Assembly: GCF_000473265.1 (NCBI RefSeq)
Contig: NZ_KI421511.1
Span: 6,651,909 to 6,715,908, forward strand
Length of the DNA stretch: 64,000 bases
Origin: Amycolatopsis thermoflava N1165
Lineage (GTDB): Bacteria; Actinomycetota; Actinomycetes; Mycobacteriales; Pseudonocardiaceae
Direction: 5' to 3'
Part shown: piece by piece, positions 27,744 through 35,784 of the stretch
Layout: every line of letters starts with the position of its first letter
Numbering within the stretch: the first letter of the stretch is position 1
The notes under the pieces: generated by a model
Database searches by the model: none
What the model saw: the letters and a program-made list of their open reading frames with translations, nothing else
Told to the model about the DNA's origin: nothing
Program-made: the position numbers and the translations under genes

Positions 27744-28520
27744 TCAGGAAGCGGGCACGAATTTCACCCGGAACATCACCGGCCAGAGCTTCCCGGTGAC
27801 CAGGAACTCGTCCGTGCCGGGGACCGCGGCGATGCCGTTGAGCACGTCCGCGGCCGACGCCTGGGCCGGGGTGAGCAGCCCGGCCGCGGTGATCTGCCCG
27901 GTGACCTCGCCGGTCGCCGGGTCGATCCGCAGGATCCGGTCGGTCTGCCACACGTTCGCGTACACCGCGCCGCCGGCGCACTCGAGCTCGTTGAGCTGCG
28001 AAAAGGTCTGCTCGCCGTGGTGGACGGTGACCTCGCCGGTCACCGCGAACGTGGCCGGGTCGCGGAAGGTGAGCCGGTCGGAGCCGTCGCTCATCACCAG
28101 ACGGCCGCCGTCGTGGCACAGCCCCCAGCCCTCGCCGTCGTAGGACACGCGCCGCAGCTCGGCGAGCGTCCGCGCGTCCCGTTCGATCGCGACACCGTTC
28201 TGCCAGGTCAGCTGCCACAGGGTCGGCCCGGTGACGGTGATGCCCTCGCCGAACAGCGGCGCGGGCAGGTCCACGCGCGTGGCGGGCGGCTGCCCGGGCG
28301 CGCCGGCCCGCACGGACGACTGCCCGACCAGCCCGGTGCCCTCGTACAGGGTGGCGCCGGAGAACTCGAGGCCCTGCGTGAACGCCGCCGGATCGTGCGG
28401 CAGCGTCTCCAGCACCTGCACCGTGAGCTGCGGAACCGTGGCAGGCGCGGGCGGCGCCGCCGCCGCGCAGCCCGCGAGCGCGACGACCGTGGCGAGGGTC
28501 AAGGTGATCAGGGTGCGCAC
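27744..28520 (-). CDS. Glutaminyl-peptide cyclotransferase (plant/bacterial beta-propeller type), lipoprotein
   Basis: 258 aa. Signal MRTLITLTLATVVALAGC with a lipobox Cys. The beta-propeller carries family signatures: DPAAFTQGLEFSGATLYEGT, LFGEGITVTGPTLWQLTW, YDGEGWGLCHDGGRLVMSDG, LNELECAGGAVYANVW, and VLNGIAAVPGTDEFLVTGK, WPVMFRVKF. This enzyme forms N-terminal pyroglutamate on exported peptides. GTG start at 28520; GGAGG is only 1 nt upstream, so initiation is probably leaderless or uses an unusual site. Divergent from the DUF3027 gene. Confidence 0.92.
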   Translation of the reverse strand: MRTLITLTLATVVALAGCAAAAPPAPATVPQLTVQVLETLPHDPAAFTQGLEFSGATLYEGTGLVGQSSVRAGAPGQPPATRVDLPAPLFGEGITVTGPTLWQLTWQNGVAIERDARTLAELRRVSYDGEGWGLCHDGGRLVMSDGSDRLTFRDPATFAVTGEVTVHHGEQTFSQLNELECAGGAVYANVWQTDRILRIDPATGEVTGQITAAGLLTPAQASAADVLNGIAAVPGTDEFLVTGKLWPVMFRVKFVPAS

Positions 28521-28569
28521 GCCTCCACCCTGACACGGCCGCCGGAGGCGCGCGGGGCACAATTGGGGT

Positions 28570-29391
28570 ATGACGCTGCTGCTCACCCTGGACGACGGCT
28601 CCGTGGAGCGCGCTCTCGCCGAGGCAGTCGACCTCGCGCGCGAGGCCGCGGTCGAAGAGGCGGGGGCCGAGCAGGTCGGGGCGCACGTCGGCGTGTCGCG
28701 TGAGGACGCGGTGTCGGCGAGCCACCTCTTCGAGGCCAACGTGCCGGGCTACCGCGGCTGGCGCTGGTCGGTGACGGTCGCGAGCGCGGGCGCGGACGCC
28801 CCGGTGACGGTCAGCGAGGTCGTGCTCGTGCCGGGCCCGGACGCCCTGATCGCCCCGCAGTGGGTGCCGTGGGAACGTCGGGTGCGGGCGGGCGACCTGG
28901 GCGTCGGCGACATCCTCCCCCCGGACAAGGACGACCCGCGGCTGGTCCCGGCGTACCTGCAGTCCGACGACCCGGCGGTCGAGGAGGTCGCGCACGAGGC
29001 CGGGCTCGGCCGGGTGCACGTCCTGTCCCGCTTCGGCCGCGAGGAGGCCGCCACCCGGTGGCACCGCGGCGAGTTCGGGCCGCGGTCGGACATGGCCCGC
29101 AGCGCGCCCGCCCACTGCGGCACGTGTGGCTTCTACCTCCCGCTGGCCGGATCGCTGCGCGCCGCCTTCGGCGTGTGTGGCAACGAGATCGCCCCGGCGG
29201 ACGGCAACGTCGTGCACGCCGAGTACGGCTGCGGCGCGCACTCCGAGGTCGAGGTCGAGGTGACCTCGTCGGTGCCGGTCGCCGAGCTGGTCTACGACGA
29301 CTCGCTGCTGGACATGGAGCCGGTCGAGGAGCCGAAGACCGAGACGGGCGCGACCCCGGACGTCGAGACGGCGAGTGAGTCAGCTGAGTGA
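28570..29391 (+). CDS. DUF3027 protein
   Basis: 273 aa. Conserved blocks: VSASHLFEANVPGYRGWRWSV, LIAPQWVPWERRVRAGDLGV, and a four-cysteine set HCGTCGFYLPLAG...FGVCGNEIAP...EYGCG that may bind a metal. Corresponds to M. tuberculosis Rv0877. Function unknown. The acidic C-terminal tail is poorly conserved. Its end overlaps the sacsin-like ATPase gene by 17 nt, so the two are translationally coupled. Confidence 0.88.
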   Translation: MTLLLTLDDGSVERALAEAVDLAREAAVEEAGAEQVGAHVGVSREDAVSASHLFEANVPGYRGWRWSVTVASAGADAPVTVSEVVLVPGPDALIAPQWVPWERRVRAGDLGVGDILPPDKDDPRLVPAYLQSDDPAVEEVAHEAGLGRVHVLSRFGREEAATRWHRGEFGPRSDMARSAPAHCGTCGFYLPLAGSLRAAFGVCGNEIAPADGNVVHAEYGCGAHSEVEVEVTSSVPVAELVYDDSLLDMEPVEEPKTETGATPDVETASESAE

Positions 29392-32125
29392 TCCGTTCGG
29401 CACCGAGGCGCTGCGGGCCTCGGTGCTGCGGGCCTGGCGGGACTCGCCGACCCGGTTCACCGAAGACACCAACGCCGAGACCGACCTGCGGGTCGGCGGC
29501 TACCGCGACCGGCTGTTCGTCGAGCTGGCGCAGAACGCGGCCGACGCCGCCGCGCTGGCCGGCGCCCCCGGCACGCTGCGGGTGTCCGTGGCCGGCCGCG
29601 AGCTCCGTGTCGCCAACACCGGCGCGCCGCTCGACGCCGCCGGCGTGGCGTCGCTGGCTTCGCTGCGGGCGTCGGCCAAGCAGGGCGACACCGTGGGGCA
29701 GTTCGGCGTCGGCTTCGCGGCGGTGCTCGCGGTCAGCAGCGAACCGCGGGTGATCTCGCGGACCGGCGGCGTCGCGTTCTCCGAGACCCGCACCCGGGAG
29801 GCCGCCGGGCGCGACGGCGCGGTGCCGGTGCTGCGCCTGCCGTGGCCGGCAGACGAGGACCTGCCCGCCGGCTTCGACACCGAGGTCCGGTTGCCCCTGC
29901 GCGACGGCGTGGACGCGGACGAGCTGCTGGCCCGCCTGCACGACGAAGCCGAGGACCTGCTGCTGTCGCTGCCCTGGCTGGCGCGGATCGAGGCGCCCGG
30001 CGCGGAGTGGACGAGATCCGAAGTGGACGGTGTGGTGGAGCTGTCCACCCCGTCCGGGACGGTCCGCTGGCTGACCAGGGTCGGCGAGAACGTGGTGTGG
30101 GCGAAGCCGGTCGACGGGCGCCTGACCGAGGACGTCCTGCACGCCCCGACGCCCACCGACGAGCGGCTGTCGTTGCCTGCCCGGCTGATCGCGACGGTGC
30201 CGCTGGAGCCGTCCCGCCGCCGGGTCCTGCCCGGCGCCGACGACGCGCTCGCCGCGGCCGCCCGCGAGTACCCGGCGCTGGTGCGCGGGCTCGCGCCGGA
30301 GGACCGGCTGGAGCTGGTGCCCGAAGCGGGTTTCCCACTGTCCGAAGTGGACGGTAAGCTGCGTGAGCTGGTCGGCAGGCAGCTCGCGACGCAAGCATGG
30401 CTGCCCGCGGCCGAGGGCGACGACCTCGTGCCGTCGAGCGCGCGCGTGCTGTCGGTCGAGTCGCCGCGGCTGCTGGAACTGCTCGCCGGTGTCGTGCCCG
30501 GGCTCGCCGGGATCAGCGGCTACGAGCCGGCGCAGCTCCTCGCGACCGTCGACGCCGACCGGCTCGACGTCGCCGACCTGGTCGACCTGCTGATCGGCGT
30601 GGACCGGGACCCGGAGTGGTGGCGTTCGCTGTACGACGCCTTCCTGCCGCTGCTGGACAACCACGAGGTGACCGCGGACGAGCTGGGCGCTCTGCCGGTG
30701 CCGCTGGCGGACGGGCGGACGCTGCCCGGCCCGCGCGGCGCGTTGCTGCTCGGCGCGTCGGAGCTGCTCGACCTGCTGGCCGACGCCGACGTGGGCGGGC
30801 TGCGGCTGGTCCACCCGGAGGCGGCGCACCCGTTGCTGGAGCGCCTCGGCGCGAAGCAGGCGGAGGCGGCGGACCTGCTCGACGCGCCCGCGCTGCGTGA
30901 GGCGATCGAGCGCAGCGTGGCCGACGCCGAGTCCGGTTTGGACACCCGCCCGCTCGCGGAAGCCGTGCTGCGCCTGGTTTCCGACACCTCCGCGGAGGGG
31001 CTGGGCGCGCTCGCGTTGCCGTCGGCGGACGGCTGGCGGCGCGCGGACGAGCTGGTGCTGCCGAACTCGCCGCTGCGCGAGGTCTTCGACCCCGAGGTGT
31101 TCGAAGAGGACGGTCCGTTCTCCGTGCTGGACGCGGAGTTCGCCGAGCAGTGGCCGTCCCGGGTGCTCACCGAACTCGGGGTGCTCGACGAGTTCCTGGT
31201 GGTGGACAACTCCGACGAGCAGCCGGAGATCCGCGACCTCGACCTCGTCGCCGACGACGCCTGGCCGCAGGCGCTGCGGCTGATCGCCGGGCAGCGCGAG
31301 ACCTGGCAGGCGCTGACGATGCCGGACAGCCCGTCCGCGGCCTGGCTGGAGCGCAACGCGCTGCTGGCCGGCCGCGCGCCGGCCGAGTGGCGGCTGCTGG
31401 ACGCGGCGAGCCTGACCGGCCTGTACGACCCGGTGCCCGACGTCGGGGTGCGCCCGGACGTGCTGGCCGCCGCCGGGGTCCGGGCGGAGCCGGCCGTGCG
31501 CAACCTCGACGACGCCGCCGACCTGCTCGACCGGCTCGGCGACCCGGACCGCGAGGTCCCGCCGGGCCTGATCCTGCGCGCGCACGCCCTGCTGGCCGCC
31601 GCGGACCTGGAGTGGGCCGAGCTGGACGCGCCCGAGCGGGTGCGCACGGTCGACGGGTCCGTGGTCGACGCCGAGCGGACCGCGGTGCTGGACCTGCCGT
31701 GGCTGGGCGCGGTGTGGGCACCGGAACGCCTGGTCGCCGCCGCGCCGGGCGCGGACGTGGCCGCGCTCGCCGAGCTGCTGGACATCCCGCTGCTGTCCGA
31801 ACACGCCGACGCCCGGGTCAGCAGCGACGGTGAGTTCGTGCCGTGGGCGGAGATGACCGCGCTGGTCCTGGCCGCGGAGCTGCTGGACATCCCACTGCCC
31901 GAGGGCGGGCTCGTGGTGCACGACGAGTTGACCGTCGAGGTCGACGGAGTCAAGCGCGCCACGCCGTGGTGGGTCGAAAGTGGGACGTTTCACGGGGAAC
32001 ATCACGCGGAGGACTCGCCCGAAGGGCTGGCCCGCGCGTTCGCCTGGGCTGCCGGTCGCTGGTCCGAGCGCCACCTGGTGGAGGCCGTGCTGAACGACCC
32101 CGCGACGACGACCTACCTGCTGTAG
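29375..32125 (+). CDS. Sacsin N-terminal ATPase-like (GHKL/Hsp90-type) protein
   Basis: 916 aa. The N terminus has an Hsp90/sacsin-type Bergerat nucleotide fold: N-box FVELAQNAADAAALAG (Glu50, Asn54, Asp57), ANTGAPLDAAGVASLASLRA with NTG at 81-83, and the G2 lid GQFGVGFAAVLAVS (108-121). The remaining ~700 residues are leucine-rich and alpha-helical with no domain I recognise; no kinase, topoisomerase or MutL module. It may act as a chaperone-like ATPase, but no client is known. GTG start inside DUF3027 (17-nt overlap), which makes DUF3027 its likely partner. Directly downstream is a GNAT remnant. Confidence 0.87.
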   Translation: MSQLSDPFGTEALRASVLRAWRDSPTRFTEDTNAETDLRVGGYRDRLFVELAQNAADAAALAGAPGTLRVSVAGRELRVANTGAPLDAAGVASLASLRASAKQGDTVGQFGVGFAAVLAVSSEPRVISRTGGVAFSETRTREAAGRDGAVPVLRLPWPADEDLPAGFDTEVRLPLRDGVDADELLARLHDEAEDLLLSLPWLARIEAPGAEWTRSEVDGVVELSTPSGTVRWLTRVGENVVWAKPVDGRLTEDVLHAPTPTDERLSLPARLIATVPLEPSRRRVLPGADDALAAAAREYPALVRGLAPEDRLELVPEAGFPLSEVDGKLRELVGRQLATQAWLPAAEGDDLVPSSARVLSVESPRLLELLAGVVPGLAGISGYEPAQLLATVDADRLDVADLVDLLIGVDRDPEWWRSLYDAFLPLLDNHEVTADELGALPVPLADGRTLPGPRGALLLGASELLDLLADADVGGLRLVHPEAAHPLLERLGAKQAEAADLLDAPALREAIERSVADAESGLDTRPLAEAVLRLVSDTSAEGLGALALPSADGWRRADELVLPNSPLREVFDPEVFEEDGPFSVLDAEFAEQWPSRVLTELGVLDEFLVVDNSDEQPEIRDLDLVADDAWPQALRLIAGQRETWQALTMPDSPSAAWLERNALLAGRAPAEWRLLDAASLTGLYDPVPDVGVRPDVLAAAGVRAEPAVRNLDDAADLLDRLGDPDREVPPGLILRAHALLAAADLEWAELDAPERVRTVDGSVVDAERTAVLDLPWLGAVWAPERLVAAAPGADVAALAELLDIPLLSEHADARVSSDGEFVPWAEMTALVLAAELLDIPLPEGGLVVHDELTVEVDGVKRATPWWVESGTFHGEHHAEDSPEGLARAFAWAAGRWSERHLVEAVLNDPATTTYLL

Positions 32126-32131
32126 AACGCC

Positions 32132-32271
32132 TTGAACGCGACGGCCGCTCCGTACGTGGCCACGCGGCGGTTCCGGGAGCGGCACGGGTTCGTCCACATC
32201 GACTCGATCGACCCCCTGCCGGGCCGGCCGCCGGGCAACCCCGCCGCGCTCTACGTCGCCCGTCAGAGACC
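32132..32271 (+). pseudogene. C-terminal remnant of a GNAT acetyltransferase
   Basis: The frame after 32132 reads PYVATRRFRERHGFVHIDS and GNPAALYVAR, which looks like the last ~40 residues of a GNAT fold (the ATRxFYxxxGF element and terminal strand). The acetyl-CoA motif and the N-terminal two thirds are absent, and the sacsin-like gene ends 6 nt upstream. The right end runs into the convergent DUF2530 gene. Probably a decayed leftover. Confidence 0.45.
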
Positions 32272-32553
32272 GGTCTGCGCGCTGCGGCTGCCGTGGCGGC
32301 GCGCCCAGCGCTGCCAGCTCATGATGCCCATACCCATCAGCCCGAGCACGCCGCCGGACAGGCAGGTCCACATCCACACGCTCGCCGGCCCGCCCGTTCC
32401 GAACAGGCGAATCCCGCCGAGCACGAGGAAACCCGCGAACCACACGAGTGTGCCGACCGCGACGACCGGGTAGAGCACCACCAGCCGCTCGGGTAACTCG
32501 GGCACCGGAAGCAACGGACGTTTAACATCCCCGGCGTTGATCGGATCGGCCAC
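32263..32553 (-). CDS. DUF2530 membrane protein
   Basis: 96 aa with two membrane segments (LYPVVAVGTLVWFAGFLVLG and MWTCLSGGVLGLMGMGIMSW). N terminus MADPINAGDVKRPLLPVPEL and basic tail WARRHGSRSAQTGL fit DUF2530 (M. tuberculosis Rv0879c). Function unknown. GTG at 32553 is 7 nt after TAGCCT. Divergent from the purine permease. Confidence 0.86.
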   Translation of the reverse strand: MADPINAGDVKRPLLPVPELPERLVVLYPVVAVGTLVWFAGFLVLGGIRLFGTGGPASVWMWTCLSGGVLGLMGMGIMSWQRWARRHGSRSAQTGL

Positions 32554-32560
32554 GTCAGGA

Positions 32561-32566
32561 AGGCTA
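32561..32566 (-). promoter_or_regulatory. -10 hexamer TAGCCT, leaderless start
   Basis: TAGCCT lies 7 nt before the GTG at 32553 (minus strand). Confidence 0.55.
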
Positions 32567-32606
32567 CCCGCGGGTCATCCCAGTGGCACCAGGTAAGGCA
32601 GGTTGC

Positions 32607-34064
32607 ATGGCTGTGCAGGGCGGCAGGACCGGACTCGACCGGTTCTTCAAGATCACCGAGCGTGGGTCGACCGTCGGCCGCGAGGTGCGCGGCGGGCTGG
32701 TCACCTTCGTCACGATGGCCTACATCGTGGTGCTCAACCCGCTGATCATCGGCAGCTTCTCGGCCCAGGACGCGGGCGCGCACAAGGACCTGTTCGGCAA
32801 CATCCTGCCGGTCCCGCAGGTGGCGGCCGTGACCGCGCTGATCGCGGGCGTCATGACGATCCTGATGGGCGTGGTGGCGAACTACCCGTTCGCGATGGCC
32901 ACCGGGCTCGGCATCAACTCGCTGATCGCGGTCAGCGTCGCGCCGCAGATGAGCTGGCCCGCCGCGATGGGCCTGGTCCTGCTCAACGGCCTGATCATCC
33001 TGGTGCTGGTGCTCACCGGCATCCGCACGATGGTGTTCCGCGCCGTGCCGCCCGCGCTGAAGGCCGCGATCGCGGTCGGCATCGGCCTGTTCATCACGCT
33101 GATCGGCCTGGTGGACGCCGGTTTCGTGCGGCGCATCCCGGACGCGGCGAACACCACCGTGCCGGTCGGGCTCGGCATCGGCGGGTCGATCGCGAGCTGG
33201 CCGACGTTGGTGTTCGTGATCGGGCTGCTGATCACCGGTGTCCTGGTGGCGCGGCGGGTCCGCGGCGCGATCCTCATCGGCGTCCTGGTGACGACGGTGA
33301 TCGCGATCATCCTGGAGGCGCTCGTCAACGCGGGCCCGGCCGGCGGCACCAACCCGAAGGGCTGGAACCTCGGGTACCCGGCGCTGCCGGACCGGATCGC
33401 CGGCTGGCCGGACCTGTCGCTGCTGGGCCAGGTGAACTTCGACGCGTGGGTGCAGGTCCCGGCCATCACCGCCGCGCTGATCGTGTTCACCCTGATCCTC
33501 ACCGACTTCTTCGACACCATCGGCACGATGACCGGCCTCGGCAAGGAGGCCGGGCTGCTGGACCGTGACGGCGAGCTGCCCAACACCGGCAAGGCCCTGT
33601 TCGTGGACAGCCTCGGCGCGGTGGCCGGCGGTGCCGGCTCGTCCAGCTCCAACACCGTGTTCGTGGAGTCGGCGTCCGGCATCGCCGAGGGCGCGCGCAC
33701 CGGGCTGGCCAACGTGGTCACCGGGCTGCTGTTCCTCGGCGCCATGTTCTTCACGCCGCTGTACGAGGTGATCCCGGTCGAGGCCGCGGCGCCCGCGCTG
33801 GTGGTCGTCGGCGCGCTGATGATCAGCCAGGTGCGGGAGATCGACTTCACCGACTTCAAGATCGCGCTGCCCGCGTTCCTGACGATCGTCGTCATGCCGT
33901 TCACCTACTCGATCACCAACGGCATCGGCGTCGGGTTCATCTCCTACGTCGTGATCCAGGCCGTGACGGGCGGGGCGCGCAAGGTGCACCCGCTGCTGTG
34001 GGTCATCGCCGTGGCGTTCGTGGCCTACTTCGCGGTGGGGCCGATCCAGGACGCGATCGGCTGA
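32607..34064 (+). CDS. NCS2-family purine permease (AzgA/GhxP-type)
   Basis: 485 aa, ~13-14 membrane segments. Signatures of the adenine/guanine/hypoxanthine subgroup: REVRGGLVTFVTMAYIVVLN near the start, NYPFAMATGLGINSLIAVSV, LTDFFDTIGTMTGLGKEAG and AGSSSSNTVFVESASGIAEG. Imports nucleobases by proton symport. ATG at 32607 chosen for AAGGCAGG upstream; a GTG at 32583 is in frame. No purine-metabolism gene is adjacent, and no purine riboswitch was recognised. Confidence 0.93.
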   Translation: MAVQGGRTGLDRFFKITERGSTVGREVRGGLVTFVTMAYIVVLNPLIIGSFSAQDAGAHKDLFGNILPVPQVAAVTALIAGVMTILMGVVANYPFAMATGLGINSLIAVSVAPQMSWPAAMGLVLLNGLIILVLVLTGIRTMVFRAVPPALKAAIAVGIGLFITLIGLVDAGFVRRIPDAANTTVPVGLGIGGSIASWPTLVFVIGLLITGVLVARRVRGAILIGVLVTTVIAIILEALVNAGPAGGTNPKGWNLGYPALPDRIAGWPDLSLLGQVNFDAWVQVPAITAALIVFTLILTDFFDTIGTMTGLGKEAGLLDRDGELPNTGKALFVDSLGAVAGGAGSSSSNTVFVESASGIAEGARTGLANVVTGLLFLGAMFFTPLYEVIPVEAAAPALVVVGALMISQVREIDFTDFKIALPAFLTIVVMPFTYSITNGIGVGFISYVVIQAVTGGARKVHPLLWVIAVAFVAYFAVGPIQDAIG

Positions 34065-34065
34065 G

Positions 34066-34641
34066 TCACTCCGCCACGAGCCGCTCGACCGCGGCCGCGA
34101 TCAGCTCGTCCCGCTCGGCTTCGCCGTACACCTCGGGCAGGGTGAGCTGCTCGACGATCATCCAGCTGAGGGTGAGGATCAGCAGCCGCACCGCGGTCGC
34201 GTCGCCGGGCAGCCCGGACTGCTCGTGGTAGGTCACGTTCGCGTCGACGTCGGCGCGCACGCGCTCGGTCAGCAGCTTGCGCAGCTCCGGGCGGCGGGTG
34301 GCCTCCAGGCGTAGTTCGAGCAGCGCGAGGTAGCCGCTGGGGAACGCGGTGATCCGCGCCACGAGTTCACGCATGAGCTGGGTGTAGGTCGCCCGGTCCC
34401 GCGGCGCGGTCCGCTGCCGCTCGATCGTCGCCGCGTCCGGCTCCATGCGCTCGTAGAACCGCTGGGCGATCTGGTACAGCAGGTCGTCGCGGTTGGCGAA
34501 GTAGTTGGATGCCGTGCCGGCCGGCACGGCGGCCTCCTTGTCGACGGCCCGGAACGTCAGCCCGCGCGCGCCCTCGGCGGCCAGCACCTCGATCGCGGCG
34601 TCCAGCAGAGCCGCCCGTCGCTCCTCGTTCCTCCGCACCAT
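34066..34641 (-). CDS. TetR-family transcriptional regulator
   Basis: 191 aa. HTH: RRAALLDAAIEVLAAEGARG, LTFRAVDKEAAVPAGTASNYFANRD. The C-terminal domain is helical with LLILTLSWMIVEQLTLPE. Stops one base after the convergent permease. Divergent from a RibD-C/DHFR-like gene, with GTAGTACTAC palindromic sites between them, so it probably represses that gene and itself. Confidence 0.9.
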   Translation of the reverse strand: MVRRNEERRAALLDAAIEVLAAEGARGLTFRAVDKEAAVPAGTASNYFANRDDLLYQIAQRFYERMEPDAATIERQRTAPRDRATYTQLMRELVARITAFPSGYLALLELRLEATRRPELRKLLTERVRADVDANVTYHEQSGLPGDATAVRLLILTLSWMIVEQLTLPEVYGEAERDELIAAAVERLVAE

Positions 34642-34658
34642 TTGACACCACTCCAGTT

Positions 34659-34696
34659 GTAGTACTACGGTCGAACCACTACAGACAGAGTACTAC
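34659..34696. promoter_or_regulatory. TetR operator region with GTAGTACTAC palindromes
   Basis: A perfect 10-bp palindrome GTAGTACTAC (34659-34668) and a second AGTACTAC half-complex (34689-34696) lie 20 nt apart in the divergent TetR/RibD-C promoter. Confidence 0.55.
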
Positions 34697-34708
34697 GAGC
34701 GGAGCGAT

Positions 34709-35296
34709 ATGCGAGAGTTGGTCTACTACGTCGGGGTCAGCATCGACGGCCGGATCGCGGGCCCGGCCGGCGAGTTCGACTTCTACCCCGAGGGCGAGGG
34801 TGCCCAGTTCGAGGCCTACCGGGGGTGGATGCTGAAGTCCTTCCCGGAAACCGTGCCGACCATGATCCGGGAGGCGGCCGGGATCGCCGACGCCCCCAAC
34901 GAGAACATCGACACGCTGGTCATGGGGCTCGGCACCTACCGGCCGGCGCTGGACATCGGTGTCACCAGCCCGTACGCCCACCTGCGGCAGTACGTCGTGT
35001 CGAGCACCCTGCGCGAAAGCCCCGACCCCGCCGTGACGGTGGTCGGGGGCGACCCGCTCGGCCTGGTCCGCTCACTCAAGCAGGAGGAGGGCAAGGACAT
35101 CTGGCTCTCCGGCGGGGGCAAGCTGGCCGGGGCGGTCTGGCCGGAGGTCGACCGGCTGGTGATCAAGAGCTACCCCGTGGTCGCCGGGGACGGGATCCCG
35201 CTGGTGGACGGGAAGTTCGACCCGACGCGGTTCGAGGTGACCGACCGCAGGGTGTTCGACAACGGCGTGGTCGTGAGCTGGTTCAGCCGAAAGTAA
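34709..35296 (+). CDS. Dihydrofolate reductase-like / RibD C-terminal-domain protein
   Basis: 195 aa. ELVYYVGVSIDGRIAGPAGE at the N terminus, DTLVMGLGTYRPAL, and IWLSGGGKLAGAVWPEVDRL are typical of the RibD-C/YwjB family, NADPH-binding proteins of DHFR fold. True DHFR or riboflavin function is not implied. Actinobacterial members are often controlled by an adjacent TetR, as here. ATG after AGCGGAGCG; weak ribosome-binding site. Confidence 0.88.
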   Translation: MRELVYYVGVSIDGRIAGPAGEFDFYPEGEGAQFEAYRGWMLKSFPETVPTMIREAAGIADAPNENIDTLVMGLGTYRPALDIGVTSPYAHLRQYVVSSTLRESPDPAVTVVGGDPLGLVRSLKQEEGKDIWLSGGGKLAGAVWPEVDRLVIKSYPVVAGDGIPLVDGKFDPTRFEVTDRRVFDNGVVVSWFSRK

Positions 35297-35338
35297 AGGT
35301 GCGATCGATTTCACCCGCGAGGTCGATTGATCGTAAGG

Positions 35339-35344
35339 TATGCT
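35339..35344 (+). promoter_or_regulatory. -10 hexamer TATGCT, leaderless start
   Basis: TATGCT lies 6 nt before the GTG at 35351 of the MarR gene. Confidence 0.5.
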
Positions 35345-35350
35345 AACTAT

Positions 35351-35782
35351 GTGTCCGATATGCGGGAGCGCGCCCTGGCGAGCCGGTTGCGGCTCGCGGT
35401 GGTGCGGCTGAACCGCAAGCTCCGGGCGCAGCGCACCGACGAGAACGTTTCGCTCACGCAGCTGGCGGCGTTGTCCACGCTGCACAAGTGCGGACCGCTC
35501 ACGCCGGGCAAGCTCGCGGCGAAGGAGGGTGTCCAGCCGCCGTCGATGACCCGGGTCATCGCGGCGCTGGAGGACTTCGGGTTCGTCGAGCGGAGCCCGC
35601 ACCCGACGGACGGGCGGCAGTCGATCGTCGCCCTCACCGAGCGGGGCCTGGCGTTCGTCGGGGAGACGATTTCGGTGCGCGAGGCCTGGCTGGACCGGAA
35701 GCTGGCAGAACTGAGCGGCGACGAGCGGGAAGTGCTCGCCCGTGCCGCCGAGATCATCGACAGGATGGCGGGGAACGAATAA
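35351..35782 (+). CDS. MarR-family transcriptional regulator
   Basis: 143 aa. N-terminal helix SRLRLAVVRLNRKLRAQRTD, winged helix LTPGKLAAKEGVQPPSMTRVIAALEDFGFV-type with the wing RSPHPTDGRQSIVALTERG. GTG start at 35351 favoured by the hexamer; the ATG at 35360 is the alternative. The MFS gene begins 2 nt after its stop, so the pair is a self-contained regulator/exporter operon. Confidence 0.9.
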   Translation: MSDMRERALASRLRLAVVRLNRKLRAQRTDENVSLTQLAALSTLHKCGPLTPGKLAAKEGVQPPSMTRVIAALEDFGFVERSPHPTDGRQSIVALTERGLAFVGETISVREAWLDRKLAELSGDEREVLARAAEIIDRMAGNE

Positions 35783-35784
35783 CG

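Noticed and set aside
28811-32443. 1210-codon minus-strand open frame opposite the sacsin-like gene
   Set aside because: Composition of an antisense frame in high-GC DNA (Arg/Gln/Val repeats); the plus strand has clear ATPase motifs.
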